From Bacillus tianshenii (GTDB taxonomy: Bacteria; Bacillota; Bacilli; Bacillales; Bacillaceae_N), in NCBI GenBank assembly GCA_020524525.2, contig CP129018.1:3104115-3168114 (forward strand): DNA of 64,000 bases. Reading direction: 5' to 3'. Below the pieces are notes generated by a model. It saw nothing but the letters and a program-made list of their open reading frames with translations. It did no database searches and had not been told where the DNA came from. A program made the position numbers and the translations under genes. How positions within the stretch are numbered: the first letter of the stretch is position 1; each line of letters begins with the position of its first letter. This document shows positions 61,714-64,000 of the stretch, one piece after another.

Positions 61714-61792
61714 TGTTTTCGCCAAACTTGAAGAATTAGATTTAATTTTTTGTTATTTCCAAACATTTCATAACAAAGAACAGAATGAAAGC

Positions 61793-62368
61793 TTAGTGAC
61801 AGCTTTCATTCTCCTTCGTTACGCGATAGACGGCTCGTGCCCCGCCAATTAACTTCGGACGGACTTTCGCCATTGTAATATGAGCAAAACCAACTTCTTT
61901 TATTTCACTGCGGATCGGCACTGCAACGTGTTTTAAGTGCATGCCTATCAATGTGTCTCCGATATCAATACCGGCATCTGCCTTAATATGCTCGACCATT
62001 ACTGGTTCTTTGAAGTGATTATACGCATAGGCTGCCATAGATCCGCCTGCAGACGGAACCGGGATAACCGCGACAGGGTCCAAATCTTGCTTACGGGCAG
62101 TAGAGCTTTCGACAACGAGAGCACGATTGAGGTGTTCACAACATTGGAAAGCCAGCTGAACGCCTGTCTGCTCTCGAAACTCTTCAAATACTTCATACAG
62201 CTCTGCCGCTACTTCGGTTGTCCCTGCACTTCCAATATGTTTCCCGGCAACTTCACTTGTGCTGCATCCGACAACGAAGATATAGTCTTGTGAAAGTTGT
62301 GCCTCTGCATGTAAATCCGCCAATGCTTTCTGTAAGGATTGACGCATTTTCTTCATATCTAGACTCAT
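61793..62368 (-). CDS. ywlG: DUF436/TIGR01440 family protein YwlG
   Basis: A 191-residue conserved protein with VVGCSTSEVAGKHIGSAGT at the front, FQCCEHLNRALVVE in the middle and GGARAVYRVTKENE near the end. It is always found in this position (rpiB-ywlG-glyA) in Bacillus; the function is unknown. The start at 62368 (MSLDMKKMRQ) follows AAGGAAG; a TTG 21 bases upstream overlaps the site. Confidence 0.9.
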   Translation of the reverse strand: MSLDMKKMRQSLQKALADLHAEAQLSQDYIFVVGCSTSEVAGKHIGSAGTTEVAAELYEVFEEFREQTGVQLAFQCCEHLNRALVVESSTARKQDLDPVAVIPVPSAGGSMAAYAYNHFKEPVMVEHIKADAGIDIGDTLIGMHLKHVAVPIRSEIKEVGFAHITMAKVRPKLIGGARAVYRVTKENESCH

Positions 62369-62389
62369 GGCACTTGAACTTCCTTTCAA

Positions 62390-62836
62390 TTAAGAAGATT
62401 TATTTTCGTATTCTGTAATTTTTGCTACACGACGTTCGTGACGGCCACCTTCATAATCAGTCGTTAACCAAACCTTTGCAATCTCACGTGCAAGACCTGG
62501 CCCGATTACACGCTCACCCATTGCAAGCACGTTACTATCATTATGCTCTCTTGTTGCTTTTGCACTGAATAAATCATGAACAAGTGCACAGCGAACTCCT
62601 TTTACTTTATTCGCTGAAATTGACATGCCAATGCCTGTCCCACAAATGACAATACCTCGGTCAAATTCGCCGTTTGCGACTCCTTCAGCTACCGGAAAGC
62701 CATAATCAGGATAGTCGACAGAAGTATCACACTCACAGCCAAAATCTTTATACTCAATATTCATTTCATCCATTAAGCTTTTTATTTCCTCGCGAATATT
62801 TATGCCACCGTGATCAGAACTGATTGCTACTTTCAT
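62390..62836 (-). CDS. rpiB: Ribose-5-phosphate isomerase B
   Basis: A 148-residue isomerase between ribose 5-phosphate and ribulose 5-phosphate. AISSDHGGINIREE, the Cys in GIVICGTGIGMSISANK and the His in LVHDLFSAKATREHNDSN are family marks. The RBS is GGGAGGA. It lies 21 bases before ywlG in the same transcript. Confidence 0.94.
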   Translation of the reverse strand: MKVAISSDHGGINIREEIKSLMDEMNIEYKDFGCECDTSVDYPDYGFPVAEGVANGEFDRGIVICGTGIGMSISANKVKGVRCALVHDLFSAKATREHNDSNVLAMGERVIGPGLAREIAKVWLTTDYEGGRHERRVAKITEYENKSS

Positions 62837-62925
62837 TTTATTCGTCCTCCCTATTTAAGAGCTTTTTTATTTATTTTGAACGGGTATATCGTTTCTTTCA
62901 ACTTTTGTGCTTCATCTTGGCTAAA

Positions 62926-63378
62926 TTATCTCTCTGTTTTTGAGAGTTTTTCAATTAATTTGTCGATTAATACATCAATTTCAAGCAATGTATCTCGATA
63001 TTGTTCAACTGAACCTCCGAATGGATCAGAGATATCAGGATTTTCATTCTCTGTTTCAACGAACTCTCTTAGAACATAAACCTTTTCCGTAGATTCAGGG
63101 ACATGCATGAGAAGCATTTGCTTATGGCCTGTTGTCATCGTTAAGATAAGATCTGCCCAATCAATTAATTCAGGTTGAAGCGAACTCGAGGAATGAACAA
63201 ATTCAATTCCTTTTTCCTTCAATACCTCTAATGATTGTGGAGACGCTTCACTTCCATCCGAAGCAAAGACACCCGCTGACTTGGCTTCAAACTTTCCAGC
63301 GGCTTTTTTATTAAAAATCGCTTCTGCCATCGGGCTCCGGCATGTATTTCCAGTACAGACGAACAACACATTCTTCAT
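62926..63378 (-). CDS. ywlE: Protein-arginine phosphatase YwlE (low-molecular-weight PTP fold)
   Basis: A 150-residue phosphatase with the P-loop CTGNTCRS (Cys8, Arg14). The Thr12 in that loop is the residue that makes YwlE specific for phospho-arginine rather than phospho-tyrosine (known). The catalytic Asp lies in DISDPFGGS. It reverses McsB marks that direct proteins to ClpCP. The start is the ATG at 63378 after GGAGG. Confidence 0.93.
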   Translation of the reverse strand: MKNVLFVCTGNTCRSPMAEAIFNKKAAGKFEAKSAGVFASDGSEASPQSLEVLKEKGIEFVHSSSSLQPELIDWADLILTMTTGHKQMLLMHVPESTEKVYVLREFVETENENPDISDPFGGSVEQYRDTLLEIDVLIDKLIEKLSKTER

Positions 63379-63500
63379 TACTTTACCTCCTTCCAACGCC
63401 AAACTCTGCTATACACATTATAAACGATATAAAAGTATTGGCATACATTTGAAACGCAAGAAATAAGCTGGTCCACCTAAGGAAGTTCGCAACACAAAGA

Positions 63501-63525
63501 AACCAGCATTTCCTTCATGCTGGTT
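63501..63525 (-). terminator. Hairpin directly behind mntP
   Basis: AACCAGCAT and ATGCTGGTT are perfect 9-bp arms around a seven-base loop. On the minus strand TCTTTGTG follows, a weak T tract. Confidence 0.6.
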
Positions 63526-64000
63526 TTAGACAAACAATAATTTAATTCCGATTGCCAATAATATACTTCCTCCAAGCGCTTCTCCATAAGAACCAAGCCA
63601 TGATTGAACTTTCCGCCCAAGCAGTAAGCCAGCCCAAGTCAATGCCGTACTGAATAGACCAAACATTGCAATCGCAAGAATCACTCGTGCTCCATAGATT
63701 CCTAGACTCAATCCTACAGAAAAACTATCAAGGCTGACACTCAAGGCAAATAGAAGCAACCCGAACCCGACAGGCATAATGAGTGATTCTTCACTTGAAC
63801 GAAATGAAGAAATAATCATCTGTACGCCTAATATTAGAAGCAATGCGCCCCCAATATAAACGGCAATCCCTTCAAAATGTTCAGAAAGCAAACTACCGAA
63901 AAACATGCCAGACAGCGGCATAATGACATGAAAGAGACCAATCGTCAAACCAATAACAAAAATTCGTTTAAGCCTTAGCTGGAGCATTCCCATACCAAGT
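63526..64000 (-). CDS. mntP: Manganese efflux pump MntP, partial (N-terminus outside window)
   Basis: About 158 residues are visible; the frame is open to the window end, where LGMGM fits the first helix of MntP, so about 25-35 residues are missing. It has five visible membrane helices and the motif [20 protein letters not shown] with the conserved Asp in the fourth helix. It exports Mn2+. In Bacillus this is the ywlD position before ywlE. A yybP-ykoY riboswitch may lie upstream but is outside the window. Confidence 0.92.
   Translation of the reverse strand, partial: LGMGMLQLRLKRIFVIGLTIGLFHVIMPLSGMFFGSLLSEHFEGIAVYIGGALLLILGVQMIISSFRSSEESLIMPVGFGLLLFALSVSLDSFSVGLSLGIYGARVILAIAMFGLFSTALTWAGLLLGRKVQSWLGSYGEALGGSILLAIGIKLLFV

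Overview
The window comes from a low-to-moderate GC, endospore-forming, motile Firmicute of the family Bacillaceae. The evidence is spoIIID, spoIID and spoIIQ, mbl, flhO/flhP, AGGAGG-type ribosome binding sites with frequent GTG and TTG starts, and a gene order that follows the ywlD-ywlE-ywlF-ywlG-glyA-upp ... atp ... ywmB-murAA-spoIID ... spoIIID-mbl-flhO-flhP-fabZ backbone of Bacillus. It differs from B. subtilis in having an 11-gene nuo operon (nuoABCDHIJKLMN), a large S-layer gene cluster, and inserted mnaA and vpr-like genes. Nearly every gene is on the minus strand; the only intact plus-strand gene is an NlpC/P60 hydrolase.

Layout. 1-2.5 kb: truncated Rpn-family nuclease, yifB/comM and a REP-associated tyrosine transposase (RAYT). 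2.5-7.9 kb: an exported caspase-fold-like protein with a companion lipoprotein, then a plastic region with repeats, decayed plus-strand genes, orphan terminators and one small membrane protein. 7.9-21.8 kb: S-layer cluster with a 1360-aa Ig-repeat protein, two short proteins that each match one end of a neighbouring S-layer protein, a 1268-aa and a 1060-aa SLH protein, a divergent NlpC/P60 hydrolase, a 144-bp tandem repeat and a small acidic lipoprotein. 21.8-26.4 kb: fabZ, an Rpn remnant, epuA, flhP, flhO, mbl, spoIIID. 26.6-32.3 kb: DnaQ-like exonuclease, cNMP/CBS/DUF294 protein, a frameshifted sodium:solute (acetate-like) symporter with small subunit, two CcpA-type cre sites and small membrane proteins. 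32.6-37.3 kb: spoIIQ, spoIID, murA, frameshifted ywmB, ywzB. 37.4-48.1 kb: nuo operon with a clear sigma-A promoter. 48.2-55.8 kb: atp operon (atpZ-I-B-E-F-H-A-G-D-C) with its own promoter. 55.8-64 kb: vpr-like protease, upp-mnaA, glyA, ywlG, rpiB, ywlE and the start-truncated mntP.

How it works together. The nuo and atp operons form a respiratory and ATP-synthesis block. murA, mbl, the S-layer proteins, NlpC/P60 and mnaA (supplier of UDP-ManNAc) concern the envelope. spoIIID, spoIID and spoIIQ concern sporulation. flhO/flhP belong to the flagellar rod/hook.

The most unusual material is the accessory part: (i) a RAYT gene in a window with several families of REP-like palindromes (GGGGACTGTCCCC, GGGGAGTGACAGGCAC, GGGGTCAGACCCC), one amplified into 144-bp tandem units; (ii) S-layer end modules encoded as free-standing genes; (iii) a secreted protein with a His/Cys dyad typical of clan CD peptidases; (iv) NuoC with a ~270-residue Ala/Lys repeat extension. 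Two conserved genes (ywmB and the symporter) are each broken by what looks like one extra base in a short C/G run, so sequence error must be excluded before calling them pseudogenes. All names rest on recognition of protein motifs and gene order; no database search was run.
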